Below are positions 53,270-62,771 of a DNA stretch of 64,000 bases, one piece after another. Source of the DNA: Pseudomonas purpurea. Lineage in GTDB: Bacteria > Pseudomonadota > Gammaproteobacteria > Pseudomonadales > Pseudomonadaceae. The notes beneath the pieces were generated by a model, which saw nothing but the letters and a program-made list of their open reading frames with translations, was not told the DNA's origin and searched no databases. The DNA lies in the NCBI RefSeq assembly GCF_039908635.1, contig NZ_CP150918.1:5720001-5784000 (forward strand). Direction: 5' to 3'. How positions within the stretch are numbered: position 1 is the stretch's first letter; the number at the start of each line of letters is the position of its first letter. A program made the position numbers and the translations under genes.

Positions 53270-54418
53270 TTACGCCAGCAAGCCGGGAAGTTCTTTGTTC
53301 AGCGCGAGTTTTTCCATCACCGCCGTACCCGTCAGTGCGTAACCCAGCAGCTTGCCGCTGGCATCGCGGCACAGCACCTTGATGTCGGCGCCCTGCCCTT
53401 CAACGGTCCAGACGCCTTCCATGCCACGAGGTGGCGGCGATACCACCAGCGGGCAGACCGGGGTTTTCACGGTAATCGGCATCGGACCATAGCTGACCGC
53501 CGTCGGCTTGCCGGCCAGGGTCTGGGCCAGCGCTCGCGCACAACTCATGAGGGGCATCACGTACAACAGATTCAGCCCATCGACTTCGGCGCAATCGCCC
53601 AAGGCGTAGATATTGGCGTGGGAGGTCTTGAGCTGGCGATCAACGACCACCCCGCGATTGACCTGCAAACCGGCCGCAGCCGCCAGGTCGATTCGTGGGC
53701 GCAGGCCAATGGCCGAGACCACCACGTCGCAGGCAATGACCTGACCGTCGGACAGGTGGGCTTCGAGCCCGTCCGTGACCCGCTGCAAGCGAGTGAGCAC
53801 CGGCCCGAGGTGAAAGCGTGCGCCGAGGCTTTCCAGCCCTGCCTGGATAGCGGCAGCCGCCGCCGGGTGCAACAGGGTCGGCATGACCTGCTCGCACGGC
53901 GCCACCAGTTGCACTTCGTACCCCCCCAGGATCAGGTCGTTGGCAAATTCGCAGCCAATCAGCCCGACACCGAGCAGCAGCACCCGGCGTTTGCCGGCCG
54001 AGGCCACACGAAAGCGTGCGTAGTCTTCAAGGTCGTTGATCGGGAAAATCGCTTCGGGCGCGTCACCCCCGATCGGCACCCGCACGGTCTCGGCGCCCCA
54101 GGCCAGAATCAGGTCGCGGTAGGCCACGGCCTCTTCGCCGATCCACAAACGCTTGTGGCCCGGGTCGATACCGCTGATGCGCGTATGGGTGCGCACCTCG
54201 GCCTTGAGCTGTTCGGCCATGGCGCCGGGTTCGGCCATGCTCAGGCCATCGGCGTCCTTGTTCTTGCCAAAACCGGTGGAGAGCATCGGCTTGGAGTAAG
54301 AGCGTCCGTCATCTGCGGTAATCAGCAGCAGCGGAGTTTCGCCATCGAGTTTGCGAAACTCCCGGGCCAGGTTGTAGCCAGCCAGCCCAGTGCCGACGAT
54401 CACGACAGGTGCGTTCAT
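53270..54418 (-). CDS. rubB: rubredoxin-NAD(+) reductase
   Basis: The product is 382 residues. An N-terminal FAD-binding GxGxxG ([19 protein letters not shown]), an NAD-binding motif ([20 protein letters not shown]) and the C-terminal FAD motif ([13 protein letters not shown]) define a class I flavin reductase of the AlkT/RubB type. It passes electrons from NADH to rubredoxin for alkane hydroxylases or oxidative-stress reduction. It is 20 bases downstream of the rubredoxin gene. Confidence 0.94.
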   Translation of the reverse strand: MNAPVVIVGTGLAGYNLAREFRKLDGETPLLLITADDGRSYSKPMLSTGFGKNKDADGLSMAEPGAMAEQLKAEVRTHTRISGIDPGHKRLWIGEEAVAYRDLILAWGAETVRVPIGGDAPEAIFPINDLEDYARFRVASAGKRRVLLLGVGLIGCEFANDLILGGYEVQLVAPCEQVMPTLLHPAAAAAIQAGLESLGARFHLGPVLTRLQRVTDGLEAHLSDGQVIACDVVVSAIGLRPRIDLAAAAGLQVNRGVVVDRQLKTSHANIYALGDCAEVDGLNLLYVMPLMSCARALAQTLAGKPTAVSYGPMPITVKTPVCPLVVSPPPRGMEGVWTVEGQGADIKVLCRDASGKLLGYALTGTAVMEKLALNKELPGLLA

Positions 54419-54438
54419 TCCTTACTCCTCTAAATGTC

Positions 54439-54606
54439 TTAGTTGATTTCGATCATTTCAAAATCCATCTTGCCCACGCCGCAGTCCGGGCACAGCCAGT
54501 CTTGCGGTACGTCTTGCCACAAGGTTCCCGGTGCGATGCCGTCATCCGGCCAGCCGTCGGCTTCGTTATAGATCAGCCCACAGACCACGCATTGCCACTT
54601 CTTCAT
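54439..54606 (-). CDS. rubA: rubredoxin
   Basis: ATG 54606 gives 55 residues: [18 protein letters not shown] and [13 protein letters not shown] supply the two CxxC pairs that bind one iron. It is AlkG2-like in length. P. aeruginosa has two rubredoxin genes here; only one is present in this window. The longer frame upstream is not supported. About 200 bases separate it from the divergent ubiC and should contain promoters for both; I could not pick boxes with confidence. Confidence 0.95.
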   Translation of the reverse strand: MKKWQCVVCGLIYNEADGWPDDGIAPGTLWQDVPQDWLCPDCGVGKMDFEMIEIN

Positions 54607-54806
54607 CACTTGTTTCCTCAGGTTTTCAGGCTTTTTCTGGCGCGGACGGTCGATAGGTAAAGGCCTGCCGCCCGGCTCAGGGCGTTTTGTACTGATCGGG
54701 GTCGGCAGATGCAAGCCTGATCGCTGCGCATGCCTGCCGGGTCGGTCAAAATCACCCGTCACCATGGTAAGCTCGCCGCCTCATTTGCTGCCAATAATGA
54801 CTCACT

Positions 54807-55370
54807 GTGCCGCACTCAAAACCCCTGCCCCCTGCCCCGGTCTGGCTGCCAGACAACCAACTGACGCCCCGCCCCGATGCGCAAATCCTCGACTGGCTGT
54901 TCGATGAAGGCTCGCTCACCCGCCGCCTGACCCGTTTGTCGGACGACGGTTTCAGCGTGACCCCGCTGTTCGAAGGCTGGCAACCGTTGCGCGCCGACGA
55001 ATGTGCATCGCTGGCGCTACCCGAAGGCAGCGAGGGCTGGGTTCGCGAGGTGTATTTGCGCGGTCATGGCGAAGCCTGGGTGTTCGCCCGCAGTGTCGCG
55101 TCGCGCAGTGCCTTGCAGGACGGTGGGCTGAACATGGACGAACTCGGCAGCCGCTCGCTGGGCGAACTGCTGTTTTGCGATCACGCGTTCCAGCGCCGCG
55201 CCATCGAGGTGTGCCGCTATCCTGCCGAATGGTTGCCACTGGCGTCCCAAGCCCCGGCACTCTGGGGCCGGCGCTCGCGTTTCGACCGGGACGGCTTGAG
55301 CGTGCTGGTCGCGGAAATATTCCTTCCGAGCCTGTGGCGCGCCGCCGGCCTCGACGCGGAGCACTGCTGA
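54807..55370 (+). CDS. ubiC: chorismate--pyruvate lyase
   Basis: GTG 54807 starts a 187-residue protein ([18 protein letters not shown]). UbiC splits chorismate to 4-hydroxybenzoate and pyruvate, the first committed step of ubiquinone synthesis. Family features include [40 protein letters not shown] and [20 protein letters not shown]. It overlaps ubiA by one base (TGATG). Confidence 0.94.
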   Translation: MPHSKPLPPAPVWLPDNQLTPRPDAQILDWLFDEGSLTRRLTRLSDDGFSVTPLFEGWQPLRADECASLALPEGSEGWVREVYLRGHGEAWVFARSVASRSALQDGGLNMDELGSRSLGELLFCDHAFQRRAIEVCRYPAEWLPLASQAPALWGRRSRFDRDGLSVLVAEIFLPSLWRAAGLDAEHC

Positions 55371-56261
55371 TGTATCAAAATCTGCTCAAATCCCTGAACC
55401 GCCTGCACCCACGGGCCTGGGACTTCATTCAACTGACCCGCATGGACAAGCCGATCGGCATTTACCTGCTGCTGTGGCCGACCTTGTGCGCCTTGTGGAT
55501 TGCCGGCAACGGTTCGCCGTCACTGGCCAACGTGGTCATTTTCACCCTGGGCGTGGTGCTGACCCGCGCCGGTGGCTGCGCGATCAACGACTGGGCCGAC
55601 CGCAAGGTCGACGGCCATGTGAAGCGCACCGCCCAACGCCCGCTGGCCGCTGGCAGAATCAGCTCCAAAGAAGCCCTGGCGACGTTCGCACTGTTAATGG
55701 GCGTGAGTTTCCTGCTGGTGCTGTGCACCAATGCAACAACGGCCTGGCTCTCGTTCGGCGCCCTGGCACTGGCGGCCTGCTACCCGTTTATGAAGCGTTA
55801 CACCTACTACCCGCAAGTCGTGCTGGGCGCCGCGTACTCGTGGGGCATCCCGATGGCGTTCACCGCCCAGACCGGCGACCTGCCGGCCACGGCCCTGGTT
55901 GTTGTACATCGCCAATATCCTGTGGACCGTGGGCTACGACACCTATTACGCCATGACCGACCGCGACGACGACCTGCGGATCGGGGTGAAATCCACGGCC
56001 ATTCTGTTTGGCGATGCTGACCGGGTAATCATCCTGACCTTGCAGCTGTTGTCGCTGGGCTGCCTGCTGCTGGCCGGCTCGAGATTTGGGCTCGGCGCCT
56101 GGTTCCACGGCGGCTTGCTGGTGGCGGTCGGGTGCTTTGCCTGGGAGTTCTGGTACACCCGCGACAAGGATCGGCTCAAGTGCTTCAAGGCGTTTTTGCA
56201 CAACCACTGGGCGGGGATGGCGATTTTCGTCGGGCTGGTGCTCGACTACGCGTTGCGCTGA
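55370..56261 (+). CDS. ubiA: 4-hydroxybenzoate octaprenyltransferase, frameshifted
   Basis: ATG 55370 opens UbiA ([20 protein letters not shown]), an integral membrane prenyltransferase adding the polyprenyl tail to 4-hydroxybenzoate. The Asp-rich motif [16 protein letters not shown] and the second motif ([20 protein letters not shown]) are both present, but in different frames. At 55893-55895 three C stand where two are expected (GCCCTGG for GCCTGG); deleting one joins ...GDLPATA to [13 protein letters not shown]. The corrected protein is about 296 residues. Since the step is essential for respiration in Pseudomonas, a sequencing error is more likely than a real null allele. Confidence 0.92.
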
Positions 56262-56265
56262 TCAA

Positions 56266-56292
56266 AGCCTGCTCCGGCAAGCGGAGCAGGCT
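56266..56292. terminator. hairpin between convergent ubiA and COG4315 gene
   Basis: AGCCTGCTCCG and CGGAGCAGGCT form a perfect 11-bp stem with a 5-base loop. No U-run follows, so termination may be weak or assisted. Confidence 0.6.
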
Positions 56293-56308
56293 GCATCGGC
56301 GGGGTCGG

Positions 56309-56695
56309 TTACTTCTGCGACTCGTGGACGACGTGCCAGACGTCCTTCATACCGTCACCCTTCATTTCTCCGGGTTTTTCGTCTTTCATGAAGGTGTACA
56401 GCGGCTTGCCGCCATACGCCCATTGCATCATGCCGTCTTCACGCTTGATGACCGTCCATTTGCCTTCGGCCTTGGCATCCGCCGGGGCCATCATCGGCGG
56501 CCAGTTCTTGGCGCAATCGCCATTACACATCGACTTGCCACCGGCGTCCTTATCGAACGTGTACACCGTCATGCCCTTATGGTCGACCATCATGCCGCCT
56601 TTCATCATGGCGGGTTCGGCAGCGAAGGCCATCGTCGGCAATGCCAGGGCAGCAGCCAGCATCAGGGCTTTGAAGGATTGAGCGTAGTGAGTCAT
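56309..56695 (-). CDS. secreted COG4315 family protein
   Basis: The product is 128 residues with a signal peptide (LMLAAALALPTMAFA|AE). It contains the secreted repeat GMTVYTFDKDAGGKSMC plus CAKNWPPMMAP, repeated as PLYTFMKDEKPGEMKGDG and VWHVV. Members are predicted periplasmic or outer-membrane proteins of unknown function, sometimes metal- or redox-related because of their methionine and cysteine content. It diverges from phoB. Confidence 0.9.
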   Translation of the reverse strand: MTHYAQSFKALMLAAALALPTMAFAAEPAMMKGGMMVDHKGMTVYTFDKDAGGKSMCNGDCAKNWPPMMAPADAKAEGKWTVIKREDGMMQWAYGGKPLYTFMKDEKPGEMKGDGMKDVWHVVHESQK

Positions 56696-56775
56696 GGAAA
56701 CCTTCTTTTGTGGTTGTCAGGATTCGGACTTAAAGCGTAGCCCAGGAATGCGCCATTCTCCTGCGGTCTAAAATA

Positions 56776-56793
56776 CTGTCACACGACTGCAAT
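56776..56793 (+). promoter_or_regulatory. Pho box upstream of phoB
   Basis: CTGTCACACGACTGCAAT matches the 18-bp direct-repeat Pho box (CTGTCAT-type half-sites 11 bases apart) with a good first half and a weaker second half. It lies about 55-70 bases before the phoB start, as expected for PhoB autoregulation. Confidence 0.65.
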
Positions 56794-56846
56794 AATTCCG
56801 TTATCTAATGCGGCGCAAGACAGTTAAATGACAAGAGGATTAAGGC

Positions 56847-57536
56847 ATGGTTGGCAGGAGCATTCTGATCGTCGACGACGAAGCGCCCATTCGCGAAATG
56901 ATCGCCGTTGCGTTGGAAATGGCCGGCTATGACTGTCTGGAGGCGGAAAACTCCCAGCAGGCCCATGCCATTATCGTCGACCGCAAACCCGACCTGATCC
57001 TGCTCGACTGGATGCTGCCCGGCACCTCCGGTATCGAGCTGGCCCGCCGCCTGAAACGCGATGAGCTGACCGGGGACATCCCGATCATCATGCTCACCGC
57101 CAAGGGCGAAGAGGACAACAAGATCCAGGGCCTGGAAGTCGGCGCCGACGACTACATCACCAAACCCTTTTCTCCCCGTGAGCTGGTGGCGCGCCTCAAG
57201 GCCGTACTGCGCCGCGCCGGCCCGACCGATGGCGAAGCGCCGATCGAAGTCGGCGGCCTGCTGCTGGACCCCATCAGCCACCGCGTGACCATCGACGGCA
57301 AACCGGCCGAGATGGGCCCGACCGAATACCGCCTGCTGCAATTTTTCATGACGCACCAGGAACGCGCCTACACTCGCGGGCAACTGCTCGACCAGGTCTG
57401 GGGCGGCAACGTTTATGTCGAGGAGCGCACCGTCGACGTGCACATCCGTCGCCTGCGCAAAGCCCTCGGCGATGCCTACGAGAATCTGGTACAAACCGTG
57501 CGCGGCACCGGCTACCGGTTTTCGACGAAAGCCTGA
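56847..57536 (+). CDS. phoB: phosphate regulon response regulator PhoB
   Basis: The product is 229 residues. The receiver domain has acidic residues at 10-11 (ILIVDDEAP), the phosphoacceptor aspartate at 54 (ILLDWMLPG) and the conserved lysine in [11 protein letters not shown]. The winged-helix domain ends [13 protein letters not shown] and VRGTGYRFS. It activates Pst and other phosphate-starvation genes. Confidence 0.97.
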   Translation: MVGRSILIVDDEAPIREMIAVALEMAGYDCLEAENSQQAHAIIVDRKPDLILLDWMLPGTSGIELARRLKRDELTGDIPIIMLTAKGEEDNKIQGLEVGADDYITKPFSPRELVARLKAVLRRAGPTDGEAPIEVGGLLLDPISHRVTIDGKPAEMGPTEYRLLQFFMTHQERAYTRGQLLDQVWGGNVYVEERTVDVHIRRLRKALGDAYENLVQTVRGTGYRFSTKA

Positions 57537-57581
57537 GCCGGCCCTTACGTGCTCGACAAGCTGACAAGGACGCGTGTTTAA

Positions 57582-58904
57582 GTGAACCAAAACTGGCATG
57601 GCACTCTGATCCGCCACATGCTTTTACTGGTCACCGGCTGCCTGGTGATCGGCCTGATTACCGGCTACTACGGCTGGAGCCTGGCCGCGGGCCTGGGCAT
57701 TTACCTGGCCTGGACCCTCAAGCAATTGCTGCGTTTGCACGAGTGGCTGCGCCTGCACAAACCCGATGAAGCACCGCCCGATGGCTACGGCCTGTGGGGC
57801 GAGGTGTTCGACAGCATCTACCACCTGCAACGTCGCGACCAGCGCGTGCGCGGGCGCCTGCAAGCGGTGATCGACCGGGTTCAGGAGTCCACCGCCGCGT
57901 TGAAAGACGCCGTGATCATGCTCGACAGCGACGGCAACCTGGAATGGTGGAACCGCGCCGCCGAAACCCTGCTGGGCCTCAAGACGCCACAGGACAGCGG
58001 TCAACCCGTGACCAACCTGGTGCGTCACCCGCGCTTCAAGGAATATTTCGAGCAGGACAGCTACGCCGAGCCGCTGGAAATCCCGTCGCCGACCAACGAC
58101 CGGATGCGGATTCAGCTCTACATCACCCGCTACGGCAACAACGAGCACTTGATGCTGGTGCGCGACGTGACGCGCATTCATCAGCTCGAACAAATGCGCA
58201 AAGACTTCATCGCCAACGTCTCCCACGAACTGCGCACGCCGCTGACGGTGATCTGCGGCTACCTGGAAACCCTGCTCGACAACGTTGAAGAAGTGAATCC
58301 GCGCTGGAGCCGCGCCCTGCAGCAAATGCAGCAACAGGGCGGGCGCATGCAAACGCTGCTCAACGACTTGCTGTTGCTGGCCAAGCTTGAAGCCACCGAT
58401 TACCCGTCGGACAACCAGCCAGTGCCCATCGACGGCTTGCTGCAATCGATCAAAAGCGATGCTCAGGCGCTGTCCGGGCAGCGCAACCAGCGCATCACCC
58501 TGGAAGCCGACGCGACGATTTTGCTCAAGGGCAGCGAAGCGGAACTGCGCAGTGCGTTTTCCAACCTGGTGTTCAACGCCGTCAAATACACCCCGGACGG
58601 CGGCAATATCCGCATCCGCTGGTGGGGCGACGACCAGGGCGCGCACCTGAGCGTGCAGGATTCGGGCATCGGCATCGACAGCAAACACCTGCCGCGCCTG
58701 ACCGAACGCTTCTACCGCGTCGACTCCAGCCGCAACTCCAACACCGGCGGTACCGGGCTCGGCCTGGCCATCGTCAAGCACGTGCTGTTGCGCCATCGGG
58801 CGCGGATGGAGATCAGCAGCGTGCCGGGCCACGGCAGCACCTTCACCTGCCATTTCGCCCCGGCACAGGTCGCAAAATCACGCGCCGGCAGCCTGACCGA
58901 GTAG
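57582..58904 (+). CDS. phoR: phosphate regulon sensor kinase PhoR
   Basis: GTG 57582 starts a 440-residue membrane kinase. Two N-terminal helices (MLLLVTGCLVIGLITGYYG, LAAGLGIYLAWTLKQLL) precede a PAS-like region. The H-box is FIANVSHELRTPLTV with histidine near 215. The ATP-binding domain follows with NLVFNAVKYTPDGG, DSGIGID and TGGTGLGLAIVKHVLLRH. It lies 45 bases after phoB in the same operon. Confidence 0.97.
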   Translation: MNQNWHGTLIRHMLLLVTGCLVIGLITGYYGWSLAAGLGIYLAWTLKQLLRLHEWLRLHKPDEAPPDGYGLWGEVFDSIYHLQRRDQRVRGRLQAVIDRVQESTAALKDAVIMLDSDGNLEWWNRAAETLLGLKTPQDSGQPVTNLVRHPRFKEYFEQDSYAEPLEIPSPTNDRMRIQLYITRYGNNEHLMLVRDVTRIHQLEQMRKDFIANVSHELRTPLTVICGYLETLLDNVEEVNPRWSRALQQMQQQGGRMQTLLNDLLLLAKLEATDYPSDNQPVPIDGLLQSIKSDAQALSGQRNQRITLEADATILLKGSEAELRSAFSNLVFNAVKYTPDGGNIRIRWWGDDQGAHLSVQDSGIGIDSKHLPRLTERFYRVDSSRNSNTGGTGLGLAIVKHVLLRHRARMEISSVPGHGSTFTCHFAPAQVAKSRAGSLTE

Positions 58905-59027
58905 CCACACAGGCCACTGCCCCTAGGCAATTGCCCTGTCAGCCGCTACATTGGCTGACTTGGGCCTGCCCTTCAGGCTCGGCAATCCCCTTTCTATTCG
59001 AATATACGGAACCCGCAAAACTCCATC

Positions 59028-60368
59028 ATGGACCCTTCCCCTGGCTTGACCCTCGCGACACTCTTCGCCGATTTCGGCATGATTCTTTTTGCTCTGATCC
59101 TGGTTGTGCTCAACGGATTCTTCGTTGCGGCCGAATTTGCCATGGTCAAACTGCGCTCGACCCGCGTCGAGGCCATCGCTGATAAAAACGGCTGGCGCGG
59201 ACACATCCTGCGCACCGTGCACAGTCAGCTCGATGCCTACCTGTCGGCGTGCCAGTTGGGTATCACCCTCGCCTCCCTGGGCCTTGGCTGGGTCGGTGAG
59301 CCGGCATTCGCGCACATTCTCGAACCCGTGCTGAGCGCGGTGGGCGTGGAATCTGCCGAAGTGGTCAAGGGCGTGTCGTTCTTCACCGCGTTCTTCATCA
59401 TTTCGTACCTGCACATCGTGGTCGGCGAACTCGCCCCCAAATCCTGGGCAATCCGCAAACCCGAGCTGCTGTCGCTGTGGACCGCCGTGCCGCTGTACCT
59501 GTTCTACTGGGCCATGTACCCGGCCATTTACCTGCTCAACGCCAGCGCCAACGCCATTTTGCGCATTGCAGGCCAGGGTGAACCCGGCCCGCATCACGAG
59601 CATCATTACAGCCGTGAAGAACTGAAACTGATCCTGCACTCCAGCCGTGGCCAGGATCCGAGTGACCAAGGCATGCGTGTGCTGGCCTCGGCCGTGGAAA
59701 TGGGCGAGCTGGAAGTGGTCGACTGGGCCAACTCCCGGGAAGACCTGGTGACGCTGGAGTTCAACGCGCCGCTCAAGGAAATCCTCGCGCTGTTCCGTCG
59801 TCACAAGTTCAGCCGCTATCCGGTGTATGACAGCGAGCGCCAGGAGTTCGTGGGCCTGCTGCACATCAAGGACTTGCTGCTGGAGCTGGCCGCGCTGGAC
59901 CACATTCCCGAGTCGTTCAACCTGGCCGAACTGACCCGCCCGCTGGAGCGCGTGTCGCGCCACATGCCGCTGTCGCAGTTGCTGGAGCAATTCCGCAAGG
60001 GCGGCTCGCACTTCGCCGTAGTTGAAGAGGCCGACGGCAACATCATCGGCTACCTGACCATGGAAGACGTGCTGGAAGTGCTGGTTGGCGACATTCAGGA
60101 CGAACACCGCAAGGCTGAACGCGGGATCCTCGCCTACCAGCCAGGCAAGTTGCTGGTGCGTGGCGACACGCCGCTGTTCAAGGTTGAGCGTCTGCTGGGC
60201 ATCGACCTGGACCACATCGAAGCCGAAACCCTCGCCGGGCTGATCTACGAAACCCTGAAACGGGTGCCCGAAGAGGAAGAAGTACTGGAAGTCGAAGGGT
60301 TGCGGATCATCATCAAGAAGATGAAAGGCCCGAAAATCATTCTGGCCAAGGTGTTGATGCTCGACTAA
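59028..60368 (+). CDS. CNNM/CorC-type membrane protein (hemolysin family)
   Basis: The product is 446 residues. A DUF21 transmembrane domain fills the first 200 residues (FALILVVLNGFFVAAEFAMV, VSFFTAFFIISYLHIVVGEL, GELAPKSWAIRKPE). A CBS pair follows (HKFSRYPVYDSERQEFVGLL, FAVVEEADGNIIGYLTMEDV), then the CorC/HlyC domain (FKVERLLGIDLDHIEAETLA). Such proteins are linked to magnesium/cobalt efflux rather than to true hemolysis. Its stop is followed by a REP pair. Confidence 0.93.
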   Translation: MDPSPGLTLATLFADFGMILFALILVVLNGFFVAAEFAMVKLRSTRVEAIADKNGWRGHILRTVHSQLDAYLSACQLGITLASLGLGWVGEPAFAHILEPVLSAVGVESAEVVKGVSFFTAFFIISYLHIVVGELAPKSWAIRKPELLSLWTAVPLYLFYWAMYPAIYLLNASANAILRIAGQGEPGPHHEHHYSREELKLILHSSRGQDPSDQGMRVLASAVEMGELEVVDWANSREDLVTLEFNAPLKEILALFRRHKFSRYPVYDSERQEFVGLLHIKDLLLELAALDHIPESFNLAELTRPLERVSRHMPLSQLLEQFRKGGSHFAVVEEADGNIIGYLTMEDVLEVLVGDIQDEHRKAERGILAYQPGKLLVRGDTPLFKVERLLGIDLDHIEAETLAGLIYETLKRVPEEEEVLEVEGLRIIIKKMKGPKIILAKVLMLD

Positions 60369-60396
60369 ATGCAGGACTGGTGACGAGCGGGCTCTT

Positions 60397-60529
60397 GTGG
60401 CGAGGGAGCTTGCTCCCGCTGGGGCGCGTAGCGGCCCCAACCCTGCAGCCACATTAACCCTGAAACACCTCATTCTCCTTTATCACGACTGCTTCGCAGC
60501 CGAGCGGGAGCAAGCTCCCTCGCCACAAA
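60397..60529. repeat. REP inverted pair (REPIN)
   Basis: TGTGGCGAGGGAGCTTGCTC near 60397 and its reverse complement ending near 60529 lie between the convergent CNNM and M23 peptidase genes. Same arm as at 3.7 and 29.7 kb. Confidence 0.85.
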
Positions 60530-60554
60530 GAACCCTCCACAATGGGTCTCGCGT

Positions 60555-61457
60555 CTACTGCTTGCCCAACGCAAAGTTGGGCAATGCCCCCACCGGCTGG
60601 CGGAACTGGTAGGGAATCGACACCAGCCCCAACCCGGTATTGCGCTGCACCACGAAGTGCAAGTGCGGCCCGCTGCTGTTGCCGGTGTTGCCCGACAGCG
60701 CCAACGCGCTGCCCACCCCCACTCGCTGCCCCTCACGAACATTCACCGAACCTTGTTTAAGGTGCAGGTACACGCCCATGGTCCCGTCATCGTGCAACAC
60801 CCGCACGAAATTGCCGGACGGGTCGGTGCCGCGCCCGTTCTGGCTGTTCTCGGTCTTGACCACCACCCCACCGCGCGCGGCGATGATCGGCGTGCCTTCG
60901 GGCATGGCAATGTCCATGGCATAACGGCTCTTGGCCCCGAAATGACTGTATTGACCGTTGGCGCCCTGAGTCAGGCGAAACGGCCCGCCGCGCCACGGGA
61001 ACGGATAACGGTAAGCCAGGGAGGCGCCTGAGGGATCGCCCAGGGAATAACGAAACTTCGGGGTATACGCCAGCGGCTTGCCGGCCTGGGTAGCCGTGAG
61101 CAGCGCTACACGCAGGTTGCTGCGCGCCGGCAAGACCCGGCGGATCGGTTGCCTCGGCGCACCGCTGACATTCTTCACGCCGCTGAAGCTCAGCTCGATC
61201 TCCACCGGGGCAAACAGGTCATTGCGCACAAAGACGCTGTCAGCGCCCTTCTGCTTCCTGATGTCCAGGTGAACCTGTCGCTCGAGGTGCTCGTCCATTC
61301 GATCGCGGAATACAAACACCTGCGCGCCCTTCGAAGGTCGGTCGCTGTAGGAGACCACGCCATTGGCATCGGTGGATTTGTAAATGGTCATGGCCACAGC
61401 CGAGGTGGAGGCCATGAAGAGACCACAGAAAAACAGCAAGCGCGCGAGCATGGGCAA
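60555..61457 (-). CDS. secreted M23 family metallopeptidase
   Basis: The product is 300 residues. A signal peptide (LLFFCGLFMASTSAVA) precedes a DUF4124-like segment (YKSTDANGVVSYSDRPSKG). The C-terminal LytM domain has the zinc ligands (SHFGAKSRYAMDIAMPEGTP, then GPHLHFVVQ with HxH). It probably cleaves peptidoglycan cross-links in the periplasm; all metal ligands appear intact. In P. aeruginosa it occupies the same place between the CNNM gene and the response regulator. Confidence 0.92.
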   Translation of the reverse strand: MPMLARLLFFCGLFMASTSAVAMTIYKSTDANGVVSYSDRPSKGAQVFVFRDRMDEHLERQVHLDIRKQKGADSVFVRNDLFAPVEIELSFSGVKNVSGAPRQPIRRVLPARSNLRVALLTATQAGKPLAYTPKFRYSLGDPSGASLAYRYPFPWRGGPFRLTQGANGQYSHFGAKSRYAMDIAMPEGTPIIAARGGVVVKTENSQNGRGTDPSGNFVRVLHDDGTMGVYLHLKQGSVNVREGQRVGVGSALALSGNTGNSSGPHLHFVVQRNTGLGLVSIPYQFRQPVGALPNFALGKQ

Positions 61458-61570
61458 AGGTTCTGTCGAGTGAGGCTTGGGGAGGAGCCTAGCAGCTGAG
61501 ACAGACCAGGGTAATCGGCAGATGTTTCAAAATGGGCGTATCAGGGAAAGGTGTAGTGAGTTGGATAGCC

Positions 61571-61639
61571 CCTTCGCGAGCAAGCCCGCTCCCACATTTG
61601 AAATGCATTCCAATGTGGGAGCGGGCTTGCTCGTGAAGG
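61571..61639. repeat. REP inverted pair (REPIN)
   Basis: CCTTCGCGAGCAAGCCCGCT near 61571 and its reverse complement ending near 61639 enclose a short loop. This is the GTGGGAGCGGGCTTGCTCG variant of the element at 2.19-2.25 kb. Confidence 0.85.
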
Positions 61640-61662
61640 TGGACTATCAGGCAACGCTGAGT

Positions 61663-62610
61663 TTAAGCGCCCGGTACGAAGTGCTTCTGCGCCGTGCCAC
61701 GGGCAATCAGGCGGGAGATGTAGTCGAGCTTTTGCGCGTCCTGGTCGACGAAGCGGAAGGTCAGTTGCAGCCACTCGCTGTCCGGCTTCGGCTCAAGGGC
61801 GACGACGGCGTGCAGGTAGCCGTTGAGGCGTGCGACTTCGGCGTTGTCACCCTGCTCCAGATCGAGCACAGCGCTGTCGAGCACTTGCGGCAGGGTGTCG
61901 GTGCGTTTGACCACCAACAGCGCTTCCTTGATGCTCAGGGCCTTGATCACGCACGGCTGGGTGCCGCTTGGCAGGCGCAGTTGACCCTGACCACGACCAC
62001 TGGCAGGTGCGGCGGCGGTCGTCGCTTTCACGGGCGGGCTGTTGAGCAGACCACGCGAAGGCGCTGCCGCTGGCGTGGGCGCTACGACAGCAGGTTTGGC
62101 GAACGGGTTGACCGGCGCCGCCGACGGGGCGACCACGGCAGACTTGCCGCCAGTCAGGGCGCTCAAGGAGTCGTTGCCGAACGCCGAATTCATTTTGGTC
62201 GGGGCGCTGTTCATCAAAGTGTCGAGCTTGCCGACCTTGTTCAACGCCTGCTTGACCTTGGTCAGCAGCTGTTCGTTGGTGAAGGGTTTGCTGACGTAAC
62301 CGGAAACGCCGGCCTGAATCGCCTGAACCACGTTTTCCTTGTCGCCACGGCTGGTGACCATGACAAACGGCATGCTCTTGAGGTTGTCCTGCTGGCGGCA
62401 CCAGGTCAGCAACTCAAGACCCGACATTTCCGGCATTTCCCAGTCGCACAGCACCAGGTCGAACGCTTCCCGGGCCAGCATGGCCTGGGCTTTCTTGCCG
62501 TTGACCGCATCTTCGGTCCGGATGCCCGGGAAGTAGTTGCGCAGGCACTTCTTCACCAAGTCACGAATGAACGACGCATCGTCCACCACCAACACACTGA
62601 TCTTGCTCAT
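61663..62610 (-). CDS. response regulator with C-terminal PilZ-like domain
   Basis: The product is 315 residues. The receiver domain (ISVLVVDDASFIRDLVKKCL; phosphoacceptor Asp near 56 in LVLCDWEMPEMSG; lysine in YVSKPFTNEQL) is joined by an alanine/proline-rich linker (PAPSAAP-type, AAPASGRGQG). The C-terminal domain resembles the degenerate PilZ seen in Pseudomonas homologues at this locus; arginines typical of c-di-GMP binding are not obvious. It may act as an output or adaptor of phosphate or motility signalling, but its partner is unknown. Confidence 0.85.
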   Translation of the reverse strand: MSKISVLVVDDASFIRDLVKKCLRNYFPGIRTEDAVNGKKAQAMLAREAFDLVLCDWEMPEMSGLELLTWCRQQDNLKSMPFVMVTSRGDKENVVQAIQAGVSGYVSKPFTNEQLLTKVKQALNKVGKLDTLMNSAPTKMNSAFGNDSLSALTGGKSAVVAPSAAPVNPFAKPAVVAPTPAAAPSRGLLNSPPVKATTAAAPASGRGQGQLRLPSGTQPCVIKALSIKEALLVVKRTDTLPQVLDSAVLDLEQGDNAEVARLNGYLHAVVALEPKPDSEWLQLTFRFVDQDAQKLDYISRLIARGTAQKHFVPGA

Positions 62611-62733
62611 CCAACACCCCTATAAAAATCCCGGCAAGCATAACGCTGGCTGATGGCACATTGCCAAAACTCTTCAGTCACGCCGGGACTTTTCGTTCGC
62701 GGGTGCTATGAATTCAAAAACCGCAAACAAAAA

Positions 62734-62755
62734 CGCCCGGCCAAAAGGCCGGGCG
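62734..62755 (-). terminator. rho-independent terminator after phoU
   Basis: A perfect GCCCGGCC / GGCCGGGC stem with an AAAA loop (CGCCCGGCCAAAAGGCCGGG) is followed, on the minus strand, by TTTTTGTTT. It closes the pst-phoU operon. Confidence 0.88.
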
Positions 62756-62771
62756 CTTTACTTGGGCAATA

